Positions 41,063 to 53,415 of a DNA stretch of 64,000 nt are shown here, piece after piece. The translations under genes and the position numbers were made by a program. Within the stretch, counting starts at the first letter, position 1. Each line of letters begins with the position of its first letter. The notes below the pieces were generated by a model. That model had not been told where the DNA came from. It worked only from the letters and a program-made list of their open reading frames with translations, and searched no databases. Location of the stretch: positions 1 through 64,000 of the forward strand of contig NC_013851.1 in the NCBI RefSeq assembly GCF_000025485.1. The letters are read 5' to 3'. The DNA is from Allochromatium vinosum DSM 180. Its GTDB lineage: Bacteria > Pseudomonadota > Gammaproteobacteria > Chromatiales > Chromatiaceae.

Positions 41063-42067
41063 ATGAGCGCCGCCCATCTCAGCCGCATCGAGCGGCTCAA
41101 ACAGCTCGAAGCCTGCTTGCCGATAGAGGGGCGCGCTGAGCGCTGCCCGGACGTGGGGTGCCTGCTCGATCGGATCGGCGGCATCTATGGAGGTGCGAGC
41201 GAATCGGCGACCCGTCGCGCCCTGCAGCGCGATCTAAAGGAGTTGGTGTGTGATGGCCGGATCGCGATCGTCAACCCGAACGGCAAGCCGTTGCGCTATC
41301 GGCGCCTGATGGACGACCCGGACGACGATCCGGCGGTTTGGGATTGGCTGTGGCAACAGGTGCTCACCCAGGCCGGCGCCACACTGACACGGCGTCAGCT
41401 CGATCGGGTCTGGCGCCATCTGCTCACCACCACCGACGGCCCCCGGCTCGATGAGTCGCGCCTGCGCATCCTGCCCGATACCCTGCGCTTACAACCGGTG
41501 GAACTCCATGACGGTGTGCTGCGCGCGGTGATCCAGGCGCTGATCCAGCGCCGTGTGCTGCGGGTGCACTACCTCAAGCCCACGGGCGAGCGTCGTGAAT
41601 CCGATCTGCATCCACAGGCCCTGATGCAGCGCGGACCGATTCCCTATCTGTTCGCGCTCAAGGACGACGAGGCTGAACCCATCCGCCTCTACGCCCTGCA
41701 TCGCATGACGCGCGCCGAGCTTCTGCCGGAGGTCGAGGCGCGTGTGGCCGATGGCTTCGATCTGGACGCCGCCATCGCTGACGGTCGGGCCGATTTCGGT
41801 GCGGGCGAGACGATCGCCCTGGAGCTGCGGGTACGCGGCTATCTGGCCGAGTTGCTGCGCGTCTGTCCGCTCGCACCCGGCCAGAGGATCGAGGACGAAC
41901 CGCCGGATTCGGACTTCGAGCAGCGGGTCAGCGCCCAGGTGCCGTCGACCGGACAATTGCTGCGCTGGCTGCTGGGAGCGGGTGATAATCTGGAAGTGGT
42001 GGCCCCGCCGGATCTGCGCCGCATCGTCGCGGCCCAGACACGCAAGGCGGCGGCCCTGTATGGATAA
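41063..42067 (+). CDS. WYL-domain transcriptional regulator
   Basis: The protein has 334 residues. The N-terminal 80 residues resemble a winged helix-turn-helix of the DeoR/YafY type (RIERLKQLEACLP, ATRRALQRDLKELV). The WYL domain follows near residues 155-230 (LRAVIQALIQRRVLRVHYLKPTGE, LHPQALMQRGPIPYLFAL, RLYALHRMTRAELL), and a C-terminal WCX-like region reaches LEVVAPPDLRRIV. WYL domains sense ligands, often nucleic acids or nucleotides, and many such regulators act in DNA damage or defence. No defence genes are adjacent: it sits directly before rsmG, overlapping it by eight bases if the ATG at 42060 is used. Confidence 0.88.
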   Translation: MSAAHLSRIERLKQLEACLPIEGRAERCPDVGCLLDRIGGIYGGASESATRRALQRDLKELVCDGRIAIVNPNGKPLRYRRLMDDPDDDPAVWDWLWQQVLTQAGATLTRRQLDRVWRHLLTTTDGPRLDESRLRILPDTLRLQPVELHDGVLRAVIQALIQRRVLRVHYLKPTGERRESDLHPQALMQRGPIPYLFALKDDEAEPIRLYALHRMTRAELLPEVEARVADGFDLDAAIADGRADFGAGETIALELRVRGYLAELLRVCPLAPGQRIEDEPPDSDFEQRVSAQVPSTGQLLRWLLGAGDNLEVVAPPDLRRIVAAQTRKAAALYG

Positions 42068-42755
42068 TGACCGTAAACGATCTGATGGGGATTCCGTGAA
42101 GCAGGCTGTACATTCTCCAGATGCCGCCGACTGGCCGGTCATCGAAGCGCGGCTGTCCCACGGCTGTGCCGCGCTCGGACTGGCGCCGACGCCCGAGCAA
42201 CAGGCGCGTCTGGTCGCCTTGCTCGGCCTGCTCACGCGCTGGAACCAGGCCTACAACCTGACCGCCGTGCGCGATCCGCTGGAGATGGTCGCCAAGCATC
42301 TGCTCGACAGTCTGGCGATCGCGCCCTTTCTGTTCGGTGAGACGGTGCTCGATGTCGGCACGGGTGCGGGCCTGCCGGGCCTGCCGTTGGCGATCCTGGT
42401 GCCCGAGCGCCGCTTCTGGCTGCTCGACAGCAACAACAAGAAGGTGCGCTTCGTCCGCCAGGCGGTGCTCGAACTCGGTCTGACCAACGTCGAGCCGGTG
42501 CAATCGCGCATCGAAACGTACCGACCGGGACGAAAATTCAGTACCATAGTCAGCCGCGCAGTGGCCGCCGAATCCGTGCTGCCCGTGCTGACCGCCGATC
42601 TCTGTGATCGACCGGGCCGGCTGCTGCTCATGAAGGGGCGCGCGGACGAGGCCGCCGACGAGACCGCCTGGGCCGCGCTGAAGCCGATCGTCCATCGGCT
42701 GACGATCCCCTTTCTCGATGCCCCACGTCATCTGATCGAACTCCGGAGTGACTGA
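42060..42755 (+). CDS. rsmG: 16S rRNA (guanine527-N7)-methyltransferase RsmG
   Basis: RsmG (formerly GidB) methylates G527 of 16S rRNA using S-adenosylmethionine. The SAM site ETVLDVGTGAGLPGLPLAI, LLDSNNKKVRFVRQ and the later VSRAVA are clear, as is the N-terminal LTRWNQAYNLTAVRDP. From the ATG at 42060 it is 231 residues; a GTG at 42096, preceded by GGGGA and giving 219 residues (E. coli 207), is equally plausible. It directly precedes parA, as in most gammaproteobacteria, but the usual upstream neighbours mnmE and mnmG are absent and a WYL regulator takes that place. Confidence 0.93.
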   Translation: MDNDRKRSDGDSVKQAVHSPDAADWPVIEARLSHGCAALGLAPTPEQQARLVALLGLLTRWNQAYNLTAVRDPLEMVAKHLLDSLAIAPFLFGETVLDVGTGAGLPGLPLAILVPERRFWLLDSNNKKVRFVRQAVLELGLTNVEPVQSRIETYRPGRKFSTIVSRAVAAESVLPVLTADLCDRPGRLLLMKGRADEAADETAWAALKPIVHRLTIPFLDAPRHLIELRSD

Positions 42756-42762
42756 GTCGACC

Positions 42763-43557
42763 ATGGTCAACATCATCGCGATCGCCAACCAGAAGGGCGG
42801 GGTCGGCAAGACCACCACGGCGGTCAATCTCGCCGCTGCGCTGGCGTTCATGCGCCGTCGCGTGCTCCTGATCGATCTCGATCCGCAGGGCAACGCGACC
42901 ATGGGTTGCGGGGTCGACAAGCATCAGGTCGAGCATACGACCTGCGATCTGCTGCTGACCGAGGTGCCCATCGCCGACTGTCTCCAGCGCGTCACCGAAC
43001 CCGCGCCCGGATTCGACCTGCTGCCGTCGAACGCCGATCTGACGGCGGCTGAAATCGGGCTGCTCGACTCGCCCGACCGCGAGCAACGCTTGAGCAAGGT
43101 ACTGGCCACGGCGGTTGGGGCCTATGAGATGGTCATCATCGACTGTCCGCCCTCGCTCAACATGCTCACGCTCAACGCCCTGGTCGCAGCGCACGGCGTG
43201 CTGATCCCGATCCAGTGCGAGTATTACGCGCTCGAAGGTCTGTCCTCGCTGCTCGACACCATCGAACAGGTGCGCGAGAGCCGCAACGCCGGTCTGCGCA
43301 TCGAAGGTATCCTGCGCACCATGCACGATCCGCGCAATAACCTGGCCAATCAGGTCTCGACCCAGCTCGTCACCCATTTCAAGGATCAGGTCTACCGCAC
43401 CATCATCCCGCGCAACGTCCGCGTGGCCGAGGCGCCCAGTCATGGTCAGTCGGCGCTGGTCTACGACCCGCAGTCGCGCGGGGCGCTCGCCTATCTGGCG
43501 CTCGCCAGCGAGGTGCTGCGCCGTCAAGAAAAACGCCGCCAGGCCGAAGCGGCCTGA
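42763..43557 (+). CDS. parA: Chromosome partitioning ATPase ParA (Soj)
   Basis: The protein has 264 residues, the length of chromosomal ParA. The deviant Walker A KGGVGKTTT begins at residue 11, with the signature lysine in KGG. The switch region LLIDLDPQGNATMG and the later IIDCPPSLNMLTLNAL follow. ParA binds DNA non-specifically as an ATP dimer and pulls ParB-parS complexes apart after replication. The ATG at 42763 lies seven bases after the rsmG stop with GGAG at 42745-42748; an in-frame GTG at 42748 is less likely. It forms an operon with parB, 25 bases downstream. Confidence 0.95.
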   Translation: MVNIIAIANQKGGVGKTTTAVNLAAALAFMRRRVLLIDLDPQGNATMGCGVDKHQVEHTTCDLLLTEVPIADCLQRVTEPAPGFDLLPSNADLTAAEIGLLDSPDREQRLSKVLATAVGAYEMVIIDCPPSLNMLTLNALVAAHGVLIPIQCEYYALEGLSSLLDTIEQVRESRNAGLRIEGILRTMHDPRNNLANQVSTQLVTHFKDQVYRTIIPRNVRVAEAPSHGQSALVYDPQSRGALAYLALASEVLRRQEKRRQAEAA

Positions 43558-43582
43558 TCCGCCCCAATCGATCCCAAGACGC

Positions 43583-44557
43583 ATGGACACGAGCGAACAG
43601 AAGAACACGCCGCGCAAGAAGGGACTCGGACGCGGACTCGATGCCCTGTTGGGCGCCGCCCGCCCGCCGGCATCCCGACTCGACCCAGTCAGTGACGGAA
43701 CCCCGACGACGCTCTCCGGGGGCGGTGTCGGTCCGAATCCGGGCCTGTCCCCCGTCGAGACGGTCCGCCGTCTGCCGCTGGAATACATTCAGCGCGGTCG
43801 CTATCAGCCGCGACGCGACTTCGATCCTGAGGCGCTACGCGAGCTGGCCGACTCCATCCGCGCCCAAGGCGTGATCCAGCCGATCGTGGTGCGTCCGCTC
43901 GCCGAGCCGGGCGCGACCGGCGCGCGTTACGAGATCATCGCCGGCGAGCGTCGCTGGCGTGCCTCGCAGCAGGCGGGGCTGGCCGAGATTCCGGTGGTCG
44001 TGCGCGAGGTCGACGAGCGCACCGCCCTAGCCATCGCCCTGATCGAGAACATCCAGCGCGCCGACTTGAACCCACTGGAAGAGGCCGGCGCACTCGAACG
44101 TCTGATCACCGAGTTCGATCTGACCCATCAGGACGTCGCCGAGGCGGTCGGCAAGTCGCGCGCCACGGTCAGCAATCTGCTGCGCTTGCTCGAACTCAAT
44201 GCGGACGTCAAGGAGCTGGTGGCGCAGTCACAGTTGGAGATGGGCCATGCGCGCGCCCTGCTCGGACTCAAGGGCGACATCCAGAGTCAGACTGCGCATC
44301 AAGTGGTCGCCGCCGGACTCTCTGTGCGCGAGACCGAGCGTCTGGTGCGCCGAGTCCAGCAGGCCGACGAGCCGTCGCGCGCAACCCCCAAGCCATCTTC
44401 GGCGGACGATCCCAACATCCGCCAGCTCCAGAACGACCTGACCGACCGTCTCGGCGCGCACGTCTGGATCCAGCATGGCCAGCGCGGTTCGGGCAAGCTG
44501 GTGATCGCCTACAACACCCTGGACGAGCTCGATGGCATCCTGTCACGCATCCAGTGA
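43583..44557 (+). CDS. parB: Chromosome partitioning protein ParB (Spo0J)
   Basis: The protein has 324 residues and begins with the ParA-stimulating peptide KKGLGRGLDALLG (residues 12-24). The CTPase domain has RYQPRRDF, GVIQPIVVRP, AGERRWRA (GERRW 121-125) and ENIQRADLNPLEEA (155-168). The helix-turn-helix is at 181-203 (THQDVAEAVGKSRATVSNLLRL), and a C-terminal dimerisation domain ends the protein. ParB binds parS, spreads as a CTP clamp and recruits SMC. Its sites are the four parS palindromes at 2844-4002. The next gene, atpI, has its own strong promoter. Confidence 0.95.
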   Translation: MDTSEQKNTPRKKGLGRGLDALLGAARPPASRLDPVSDGTPTTLSGGGVGPNPGLSPVETVRRLPLEYIQRGRYQPRRDFDPEALRELADSIRAQGVIQPIVVRPLAEPGATGARYEIIAGERRWRASQQAGLAEIPVVVREVDERTALAIALIENIQRADLNPLEEAGALERLITEFDLTHQDVAEAVGKSRATVSNLLRLLELNADVKELVAQSQLEMGHARALLGLKGDIQSQTAHQVVAAGLSVRETERLVRRVQQADEPSRATPKPSSADDPNIRQLQNDLTDRLGAHVWIQHGQRGSGKLVIAYNTLDELDGILSRIQ

Positions 44558-44599
44558 TACACCGACGCCGCGCTTCCGGACGAACGGCGTTCACTGACG

Positions 44600-44628
44600 T
44601 TGACCCTGTGTTCACGAATACTTATAAT
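44600..44628 (+). promoter_or_regulatory. Sigma-70 promoter of the ATP synthase operon
   Basis: TTGACC at 44600-44605 and a perfect TATAAT at 44623-44628 are separated by 17 bases, 45 bases before the atpI ATG. It is the best sigma-70 promoter in the window and fits a highly expressed operon. Confidence 0.85.
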
Positions 44629-44672
44629 TGCGGACTTGTGAGTGCCGAATCCACTCCACTCACGTCGATTCA

Positions 44673-45050
44673 ATGCAACAGCCGAACGCGCTTCAAGCCA
44701 GACAGATCCTGAAAATCCAGTCGATCTTCGGTTTGATCCTGACAATCATCGCCCTGCCGTTCGGCAGTCCAGTTGCGATTTCAGTCCTGATCGGGGCCGG
44801 AACTTGCTGGCTGGCTAACGCCTTACTGGTGGTCTGGGTCTTTCGCGCCTATCGCGCCCAGGCACCGGAGAGGCTGGTTTTGCGTTTTTACAGCGCCGAG
44901 GTCGCGAAGATCGCTCTGATACTCGCGCTCTTCGGGGTTGCGTTCGCGATCTATGACGAATTGAACATACCGGCCTTGCTTGGCGCCTACTTCCTGGTCC
45001 AAGTGATTCCGACCCTGATTGCCGCTCAAACGGGCAGCCGAACCCAGTAG
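44673..45050 (+). CDS. atpI: ATP synthase assembly/I protein AtpI
   Basis: This 125-residue protein has four hydrophobic segments (IQSIFGLILTIIALPF, AISVLIGAGTCWLANALLVVWVF, VAKIALILALFGVAFAI and LLGAYFLVQVIPTLIA). The arrangement and the position as first gene of the atp operon identify AtpI, which helps assemble the c-ring and is poorly conserved in sequence. The ATG at 44673 follows the operon promoter by 45 bases; a start upstream would lie within the -10 element. The atpB gene follows after 13 bases. Confidence 0.88.
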   Translation: MQQPNALQARQILKIQSIFGLILTIIALPFGSPVAISVLIGAGTCWLANALLVVWVFRAYRAQAPERLVLRFYSAEVAKIALILALFGVAFAIYDELNIPALLGAYFLVQVIPTLIAAQTGSRTQ

Positions 45051-45060
45051 CGAGAGATGA

Positions 45061-46282
<1,222 letters not shown>

Positions 46283-46363
46283 ACATGCATCCGGCTCCGG
46301 CCGGGTCGAGGACACTCGCCTGTCACCCTGACTAGGTCCGAGGCAAAGGCACGAGGCAACGCT

Positions 46364-46834
46364 ATGAACATCAATCTGACCCTGTTCGCCCAGATGATCA
46401 CCTTCGCGGTGTTCGTCGGGTTCTGCATGAAGTACATCTGGCCGCCCATCGTGAAGGCGTTGGCGGAGCGCAAGGCCAAGATCGCCGAGGGTCTCGCCGC
46501 CGCGGAGCGTGGTCACCAGGAGAAGGCGCTCGGCGAGCAGCGCGCGCTGGAACTGATGAAGGAGGCCAAGACCAACGCGGCCGAGATCGTCGGTCAGGCC
46601 CAGAAACGTGCGACCGACATCGTCGAAGAGGCGAAGTCCGACGCGCGTTCCGAGGGTGAGCGGCTACTGGCCGCCGCCAAGGCGGAGGTCGAGCGTGAGA
46701 CCAATCGCGCGCGCGAAGAGCTGCGCGAGAAGGTCGCTACGCTGGCCATCGCCGCCGCCGAGAAGATCCTCCAGAAAGAGATCGACGTCGCGGCCCATCG
46801 CTCGATCGTCGACGATTTCGCCAAGCAGCTCTAA
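46364..46834 (+). CDS. atpF: ATP synthase F0 subunit b
   Basis: The protein has 156 residues, the same length as E. coli. An N-terminal membrane helix ([30 protein letters not shown]) is followed by a long charged coiled coil rich in Ala, Glu, Lys and Arg. A pair of such subunits forms the peripheral stalk that holds F1 against rotation. It lies 81 bases after atpE and ends nine bases before atpH. Confidence 0.95.
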   Translation: MNINLTLFAQMITFAVFVGFCMKYIWPPIVKALAERKAKIAEGLAAAERGHQEKALGEQRALELMKEAKTNAAEIVGQAQKRATDIVEEAKSDARSEGERLLAAAKAEVERETNRAREELREKVATLAIAAAEKILQKEIDVAAHRSIVDDFAKQL

Positions 46835-46843
46835 GGGAACACC

Positions 46844-47383
46844 ATGGCCGGAGAACTCACCACCATCGCGCGCCCTTATGCCGAGGCCGCCTTCGCGCAC
46901 GCCAAGGAATCCGGGCGGATCGACGCCTGGGCCGACGCGCTGACGCTGCTGGCGACAGTGACCTCGGATCCGCACATGGCCGCGCAGATCGGCAATCCGA
47001 CCGTGCCGCGCGAGCGGATCCGCGACCTGCTGCTCGAAATCTGTGGCGACGCGCTGGCGGCGGGTCCGGCCAATCTGGTGCGTCTGCTCGCGGACAACGC
47101 GCGGCTCGCGGCCATTCCCGAGATCGCGCGCCTCTTCGAGGAGCGTCGCGTCGCCGATCAAGGCGTGCGTCACGTCCTGGTGCGCAGTGCGTTCGAAGTC
47201 GAAGACGCGCAGCGCTCGGCCTTGGCCGACGCGCTCGCGAAGCGCCTGGGCGCTCAGGTCGATCTGAGCTTCGAGATCGATACCGCCCTGCTCGGCGGAC
47301 TCGAGATCCGCGCCGGCGACTTCGTCATCGACCACTCCGTGCGCGGCAAGATCAAGCAACTGGCCCACGCTCTGCAATTCTGA
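46844..47383 (+). CDS. atpH: ATP synthase F1 subunit delta
   Basis: The protein has 179 residues (E. coli 177). It starts with [19 protein letters not shown], the usual delta signature, and ends with the beta-strand region [29 protein letters not shown]. It links the b-subunit stalk to the top of the alpha-beta hexamer. It lies between atpF and atpA in the conserved order, with 13 bases to atpA. Confidence 0.95.
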   Translation: MAGELTTIARPYAEAAFAHAKESGRIDAWADALTLLATVTSDPHMAAQIGNPTVPRERIRDLLLEICGDALAAGPANLVRLLADNARLAAIPEIARLFEERRVADQGVRHVLVRSAFEVEDAQRSALADALAKRLGAQVDLSFEIDTALLGGLEIRAGDFVIDHSVRGKIKQLAHALQF

Positions 47384-47396
47384 ACTGGACACCGCC

Positions 47397-48938
47397 ATGC
47401 AACTGAATCCATCCGAGATCAGCGATCTCATCAAGCAGAAGATCGAGAAATTCGAGCTTCAGACCGAGGCCCGCACCGAAGGCACCGTGGTCAGCGTGAC
47501 CGACGGCATCGTGCGCATCCACGGGCTGTCCGACGCTCAGTACTATGAGATGCTCGAGTTTCCGGGAAACACCTACGGATTGGCGCTGAACCTGGAGCGT
47601 GACTCGGTGGGCGCGGTGGTCCTGGGCGACTACACCCATCTGTCCGAGGGCGATTGGGTCCGTTGCACGGGGCGCGTCCTGGAAGTGCCGGTCGGCGCAG
47701 GTCTGCTGGGTCGCGTCGTCGATGCGCTGGGCAACCCCATCGACGGCAAGGGTCCGATCGAAGCCGAAGGCACCTCGCCGATCGAAAAGGTCGCGCCGGG
47801 CGTCATCGAGCGCAAGTCGGTCGACCAGCCGGTGCAGACCGGCCTCAAGGCCATCGACGCCATGGTGCCGGTCGGTCGCGGTCAGCGTGAGCTGATCATC
47901 GGCGACCGTCAGACCGGTAAGACGGCTGTCGCCATCGACGCCATCATCAACCAGAAAGACACCGGCGTTAAGTGTATCTACGTCGCCGTCGGCCAGAAGA
48001 ACTCCTCGATCGCCGCCATCGTGCGCAAGCTCGAAGAGCACGGCGCCATGGATCACACCATCATCGTCGCCGCACCCGCCGCTGATTCCGCCGCCATGCA
48101 GTTCCTGGCCCCCTATGCCGGCTGCACCATGGGCGAGTACTTCCGCGACAAGGGTGAAGATGCGCTGATCGTCTATGACGACCTGACCAAGCAGGCCTGG
48201 GCCTACCGTCAGGTGTCGCTGCTGCTGCGTCGTCCGCCGGGCCGCGAAGCCTATCCGGGTGACGTCTTCTATCTGCACTCGCGTCTGCTCGAGCGCGCCG
48301 CGCGCGTCAACGCCGACTACGTCGAGAAGATGACCGACGGCAAGGTCAAGGGCCAGACCGGCTCGCTGACCGCGCTGCCCATCATCGAGACCCAGGCCGG
48401 CGACGTGTCCGCCTTCGTTCCGACCAACGTGATCTCGATCACCGACGGTCAGATCTTCCTCGAGACCGACCTCTTCAACGCAGGTATCCGTCCGGCCATC
48501 AACGCCGGTCTGTCGGTGTCGCGTGTCGGTGGTGCGGCTCAGACCAAGATCATCAAGAAGCTCGGCGGCGGTATCCGTCTGGCACTGGCGCAGTACCGCG
48601 AGCTGGCGGCCTTCTCGCAGTTCGCCTCCGACCTGGACGAGGCGACCCGCAAGCAGCTCCAGCGCGGCGAGCGCGTCACCGAACTCATGAAGCAGTTCCA
48701 GTACTCGCCCATGAGCGTCGGTCAGATGGCCATCTCGCTGTTCGCGGCCAACGAGGGCTACCTCGACGACGTCGACGTCAAGAAGGTCGTCGACTTCGAG
48801 CGTGCACTCCAGAGCTATGTGAAGTCCGCCCGCGCTGAGTTGCTGGCCAAGATCGATTCGACCGGCGACTTCAACGACGAAATCGCCCAGGCCATGCACG
48901 CCGCGATCAAGGACTTCAAGGCCAACAACACCTGGTAA
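47397..48938 (+). CDS. atpA: ATP synthase F1 subunit alpha
   Basis: The protein has 513 residues, identical in length to E. coli. The P-loop GDRQTGKT lies at residues 169-176, as in E. coli. It includes the family signature [17 protein letters not shown] and the end [11 protein letters not shown]. The alpha subunit binds non-catalytic nucleotides and contributes the arginine finger to catalysis. A 136-base GC-rich region with palindromes lies between it and atpG. Confidence 0.97.
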   Translation: MQLNPSEISDLIKQKIEKFELQTEARTEGTVVSVTDGIVRIHGLSDAQYYEMLEFPGNTYGLALNLERDSVGAVVLGDYTHLSEGDWVRCTGRVLEVPVGAGLLGRVVDALGNPIDGKGPIEAEGTSPIEKVAPGVIERKSVDQPVQTGLKAIDAMVPVGRGQRELIIGDRQTGKTAVAIDAIINQKDTGVKCIYVAVGQKNSSIAAIVRKLEEHGAMDHTIIVAAPAADSAAMQFLAPYAGCTMGEYFRDKGEDALIVYDDLTKQAWAYRQVSLLLRRPPGREAYPGDVFYLHSRLLERAARVNADYVEKMTDGKVKGQTGSLTALPIIETQAGDVSAFVPTNVISITDGQIFLETDLFNAGIRPAINAGLSVSRVGGAAQTKIIKKLGGGIRLALAQYRELAAFSQFASDLDEATRKQLQRGERVTELMKQFQYSPMSVGQMAISLFAANEGYLDDVDVKKVVDFERALQSYVKSARAELLAKIDSTGDFNDEIAQAMHAAIKDFKANNTW

Positions 48939-49027
48939 ACAGCCGCCGGCGACCGGCCGCCCGCCTCCTGCCGGAGGCCGGCGGGCCGGCGTGGTGCGTT
49001 TTGACATCTATCGAACCTCCTCGACCA

Positions 49028-49043
49028 CCGGCCGATCGGCCGG
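49028..49043. repeat. 16-bp palindrome and GCTGGA repeats between atpA and atpG
   Basis: CCGGCCGATCGGCCGG is a perfect palindrome in the 136-base atpA-atpG gap. Upstream at 48955-48990 is a second GC-rich hairpin-prone stretch (CCCGCC with GGCGGG), and downstream are short GCTGGA-like tandem units directly before the ribosome-binding region. Such structures inside an operon could alter message stability between alpha and gamma. No function is certain. Confidence 0.5.
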
Positions 49044-49074
49044 CGGCTGGAAGCTGGAGGCTGGGAGCTAAAGA

Positions 49075-49938
49075 ATGGCAGGCGCCAAAGAAATCCGCAC
49101 CAAGATCGCGAGCATCAAGAGCACGCAGAAGATCACCAAGGCCATGCAGATGGTCGCGGCCTCCAAGATGCGCAAGGCCCAGGACCGCATGGCCGCCTCC
49201 CGTCCCTACGCGGAGAAGATGCTCCAGGTCATCAGTCATCTGGCCAACGCCACGCCCGAGTATCGGCACTCGTTCATGGCGATGGAGCGTCCGCGCAAGC
49301 GCGTCGGTTACATCGTCGTCTCGTCCGATCGCGGACTGTGCGGCGGTCTCAACAGCAACCTGTTCCGCCGTCTGATCGCCGAGATCAAGGAGCAACGCGC
49401 CGCCGGCATCGAGCCGGTGTTCTGCACCATCGGCAGCAAGGCGCTCGGCTTCTTCAAGCGCTTCGGCGGCGAGGTCAAGGCGCAGGCGACCCATCTGGGC
49501 GACAAGCCGCACGTCGAGGATCTGGTCGGCACGGTCAAGGTCATGCTCGATGCCTTCGAGGCCGGCGAGATCGACGCCATCTATGTGGTCGGCAACGAGT
49601 TCGTCAACACCATGACCCAGCGTCCGGTGATCCGCCAGCTGGTGCCGCTGGTGCCGGGCGAGCGCGAAGCCATGCCCTATCACTGGGATTACATCTACGA
49701 GCCGGACGCCAAGACGGTCCTGGATGCCCTGTTGACGCGCTACATCGAATCACTGGTCTATCAGGCTGTGGTCGAGAACAGCGCCTGTGAGCAGGCCGCG
49801 CGCATGGTCGCGATGAAGGCCGCCTCGGACAACGCCGGCAACCTGATCGGTGAGTTGCAGCTCGTCTACAACAAGGCGCGTCAGGCCGCCATCACCCAGG
49901 AGATCTCCGAGATCGTCAGCGGCGCCGCCGCCGTCTAA
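49075..49938 (+). CDS. atpG: ATP synthase F1 subunit gamma
   Basis: The protein has 287 residues, the same as E. coli. The N-terminal helix [35 protein letters not shown], seen as segments of this length class, and the C-terminal helix [27 protein letters not shown] form the rotating coiled coil inside the alpha-beta ring. [11 protein letters not shown] is the conserved Rossmann-like part. It is followed by atpD after 102 bases. Confidence 0.96.
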   Translation: MAGAKEIRTKIASIKSTQKITKAMQMVAASKMRKAQDRMAASRPYAEKMLQVISHLANATPEYRHSFMAMERPRKRVGYIVVSSDRGLCGGLNSNLFRRLIAEIKEQRAAGIEPVFCTIGSKALGFFKRFGGEVKAQATHLGDKPHVEDLVGTVKVMLDAFEAGEIDAIYVVGNEFVNTMTQRPVIRQLVPLVPGEREAMPYHWDYIYEPDAKTVLDALLTRYIESLVYQAVVENSACEQAARMVAMKAASDNAGNLIGELQLVYNKARQAAITQEISEIVSGAAAV

Positions 49939-50010
49939 CCGACCGGCCGGCCGCGCGCTCGATCCGTGATCGCTCCGGGCGGGGCACGGGATCCAAACAG
50001 AATCGCTTAA

Positions 50011-51423
<1,413 letters not shown>

Positions 51424-51438
51424 GGGGGACTTTTCCCA

Positions 51439-51864
51439 ATGGCAATGACAGTCCACGTCGATATCGTCAGTGCCGAAGGCGCCATCCACTCAGGTCAGGC
51501 GGCCATGGTCTATGCCACGGCCGAGATGGGTGAAGTCGGTATCGCGCCACGGCACACCGCCTTCATCAGCCGTCTGCGTCCGGGCGACGTGCGGGTGGAG
51601 AACGAGCAGGGCGAGCAGGAGCATTTCTATGTCTCCGGCGGCATGCTCGAAGTCCAGCCGCACAAAGTGACGGTGCTGGCCGATACCGCCATCCGCGCAC
51701 GCGATCTCGACGAGGCCGCCGCGCTGGAAGCCAAGCGGCGCGCCGAGGATGCGCTCTCCGGTCAGAAGGCCGAGTTCGAGTACGCCAAGGCGCAGGCCGA
51801 GCTGGCCGAGGCCGTGGCGCAACTGCGGGCGATCGAGAAGCTGCGCAAGATGAAGCGTGGCTGA
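51439..51864 (+). CDS. atpC: ATP synthase F1 subunit epsilon
   Basis: The protein has 141 residues (E. coli 139). The N-terminal beta-barrel contains [36 protein letters not shown] and [20 protein letters not shown]. The C-terminal pair of helices (about 90-141) can extend into F1 and inhibit ATP hydrolysis. GGGGGA precedes the ATG. It is the last gene of the operon, followed by a strong terminator. Confidence 0.96.
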   Translation: MAMTVHVDIVSAEGAIHSGQAAMVYATAEMGEVGIAPRHTAFISRLRPGDVRVENEQGEQEHFYVSGGMLEVQPHKVTVLADTAIRARDLDEAAALEAKRRAEDALSGQKAEFEYAKAQAELAEAVAQLRAIEKLRKMKRG

Positions 51865-51904
51865 TCGGTTCAGCGGTCAGCGCTGAGCGATTCGATCCGA
51901 ACAG

Positions 51905-51937
51905 ACGCCCCCGATCAGTGATGACGGGGGCGTTTTT
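51905..51937 (+). terminator. Rho-independent terminator of the atp operon
   Basis: ACGCCCCCG (51905-51913) pairs with CGGGGGCGT (51925-51933) around an 11-base loop, followed by a run of five T. It lies 40 bases after atpC and just before glmU. Confidence 0.92.
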
Positions 51938-51956
51938 CTTTGATGGAGTCTGAGCG

Positions 51957-53321
51957 ATGAAGACAGGTGTCGTGATCCTGGCGGCGGGGCAGGGCAAGCG
52001 GATGCGTTCGCGTCGGCCCAAGGTGTTGCATCCACTCGCGGGACGTCCGCTGCTGGCGCATGTGCTGGCGGCGGCGCGCGCGCTCGATCCGGCGCGGATC
52101 GTCGTGGTCCACGGGCATGGCGGGGAGCAGGTGCGCGCGGCACTGGCCGACGAGGATTGCCTTTGGGTCGAGCAGGCCGAGCAGCGCGGGACGGGGCATG
52201 CCGTCATCCAGGCCATGCCGGCGCTGACCGACATGGATCGGGTGCTGGTGCTCTATGGCGATGTGCCGCTGATCACGCCGGAGACGCTGGAGCGACTGGT
52301 CGCGCTGGCGGGTTCGACGCCGCTGGCGGTGCTGACGGCCGAGCTGGACGATCCGAGCGGCTATGGCCGCATCCTGCGCGATGCCGAGGCTCGGGTGGTC
52401 CGCATCGTCGAGGACAAGGATGCCACGTCCGACGAACGCGCGATCCGCGAGATCAATACCGGCTTCCTGGTCGCCGATCATGCACGCCTGGTCTCCTGGC
52501 TGGACCGGATCGATGACGACAATGCTCAGGGCGAATACTATCTGACCGATGTCATCGAACTGGCGGCGCGTGAAGGTGTGGCGATCGCGACCACGCAACC
52601 GGAGGACTTGCACGAGGTCGCTGGTGTGAACGATCGCGTCCAGCTCGCCGAGCTGGAGCGGATTCATCAACGCCGGCAGGCCGAGTCGCTGATGCGATCC
52701 GGCGTGACGCTGGCCGATCCGGCGCGTTTCGACCTGCGCGGGCGGCTTGACACGGAGCCGGACGTCTTCATCGACGTCAATGTCGTCATCGAAGGCGAGG
52801 TCCGTCTAGCCTCCGGTGTGCGCGTCGGTCCCAACTGCGTGCTCAAGGATTGCGTCATCGGTCCCGATACCGAGATCCAGGCCAACTGTGTCATCGAATC
52901 GGCCGAGGTCGGCGCCAACGCGCGCATCGGCCCCTTCGCCCGTCTGCGCCCCGAAGCGCGGCTGGCCGACGACACCCATGTCGGCAACTTCGTCGAGATC
53001 AAGAAGACACAGGTCGGACGCGGCAGCAAAGTCAATCATCTGACCTATCTAGGCGATGCCGAGGTCGGAGCCGGAGTCAATGTCGGCGCCGGCACCATCA
53101 CCTGCAACTATGACGGTGTGAACAAGTTCAAGACCCGGATCGGCGATGGGGCTTTCATCGGCTCCAACACGGCGCTGGTGGCACCGGTCACGGTCGGCGC
53201 GGGCGCGACCATCGGCGCCGGCTCGGTCGTCACGCGCGAGGCGCCGGCCGATCAGCTCACGCTCACGCGCGCGCGTCAGACGACGATCCAAGGCTGGAAG
53301 CGACCCACGAAGAAGACTTGA
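51957..53321 (+). CDS. glmU: Bifunctional N-acetylglucosamine-1-phosphate uridyltransferase / glucosamine-1-phosphate acetyltransferase
   Basis: The protein has 454 residues (E. coli 456). It makes UDP-N-acetylglucosamine for peptidoglycan and LPS in two steps. The N-terminal pyrophosphorylase has [14 protein letters not shown] with the uridyl-binding residues, then QRGTGHAV and YGDVPLI. The C-terminal left-handed beta-helix has hexapeptide repeats ([34 protein letters not shown]) and the acetyltransferase motif [16 protein letters not shown]. It follows the atp terminator by 20 bases and is followed by glmS, the enzyme that supplies glucosamine-6-phosphate. Confidence 0.97.
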   Translation: MKTGVVILAAGQGKRMRSRRPKVLHPLAGRPLLAHVLAAARALDPARIVVVHGHGGEQVRAALADEDCLWVEQAEQRGTGHAVIQAMPALTDMDRVLVLYGDVPLITPETLERLVALAGSTPLAVLTAELDDPSGYGRILRDAEARVVRIVEDKDATSDERAIREINTGFLVADHARLVSWLDRIDDDNAQGEYYLTDVIELAAREGVAIATTQPEDLHEVAGVNDRVQLAELERIHQRRQAESLMRSGVTLADPARFDLRGRLDTEPDVFIDVNVVIEGEVRLASGVRVGPNCVLKDCVIGPDTEIQANCVIESAEVGANARIGPFARLRPEARLADDTHVGNFVEIKKTQVGRGSKVNHLTYLGDAEVGAGVNVGAGTITCNYDGVNKFKTRIGDGAFIGSNTALVAPVTVGAGATIGAGSVVTREAPADQLTLTRARQTTIQGWKRPTKKT

Positions 53322-53415
53322 ACGGCTTGAATCCATGACACGGGGTCGACGCCTCGATCGTTTCGACCCGCTCGCCAATGCATATTGAACTCAAGGATCA
53401 AGGGGGCCATCGCCC

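Noticed and set aside
53322-53415. glmS ribozyme or GlmY/GlmZ-type leader
   Set aside because: The gap is only 94 bases and does not have the ribozyme core; a normal ribosome-binding site is present.
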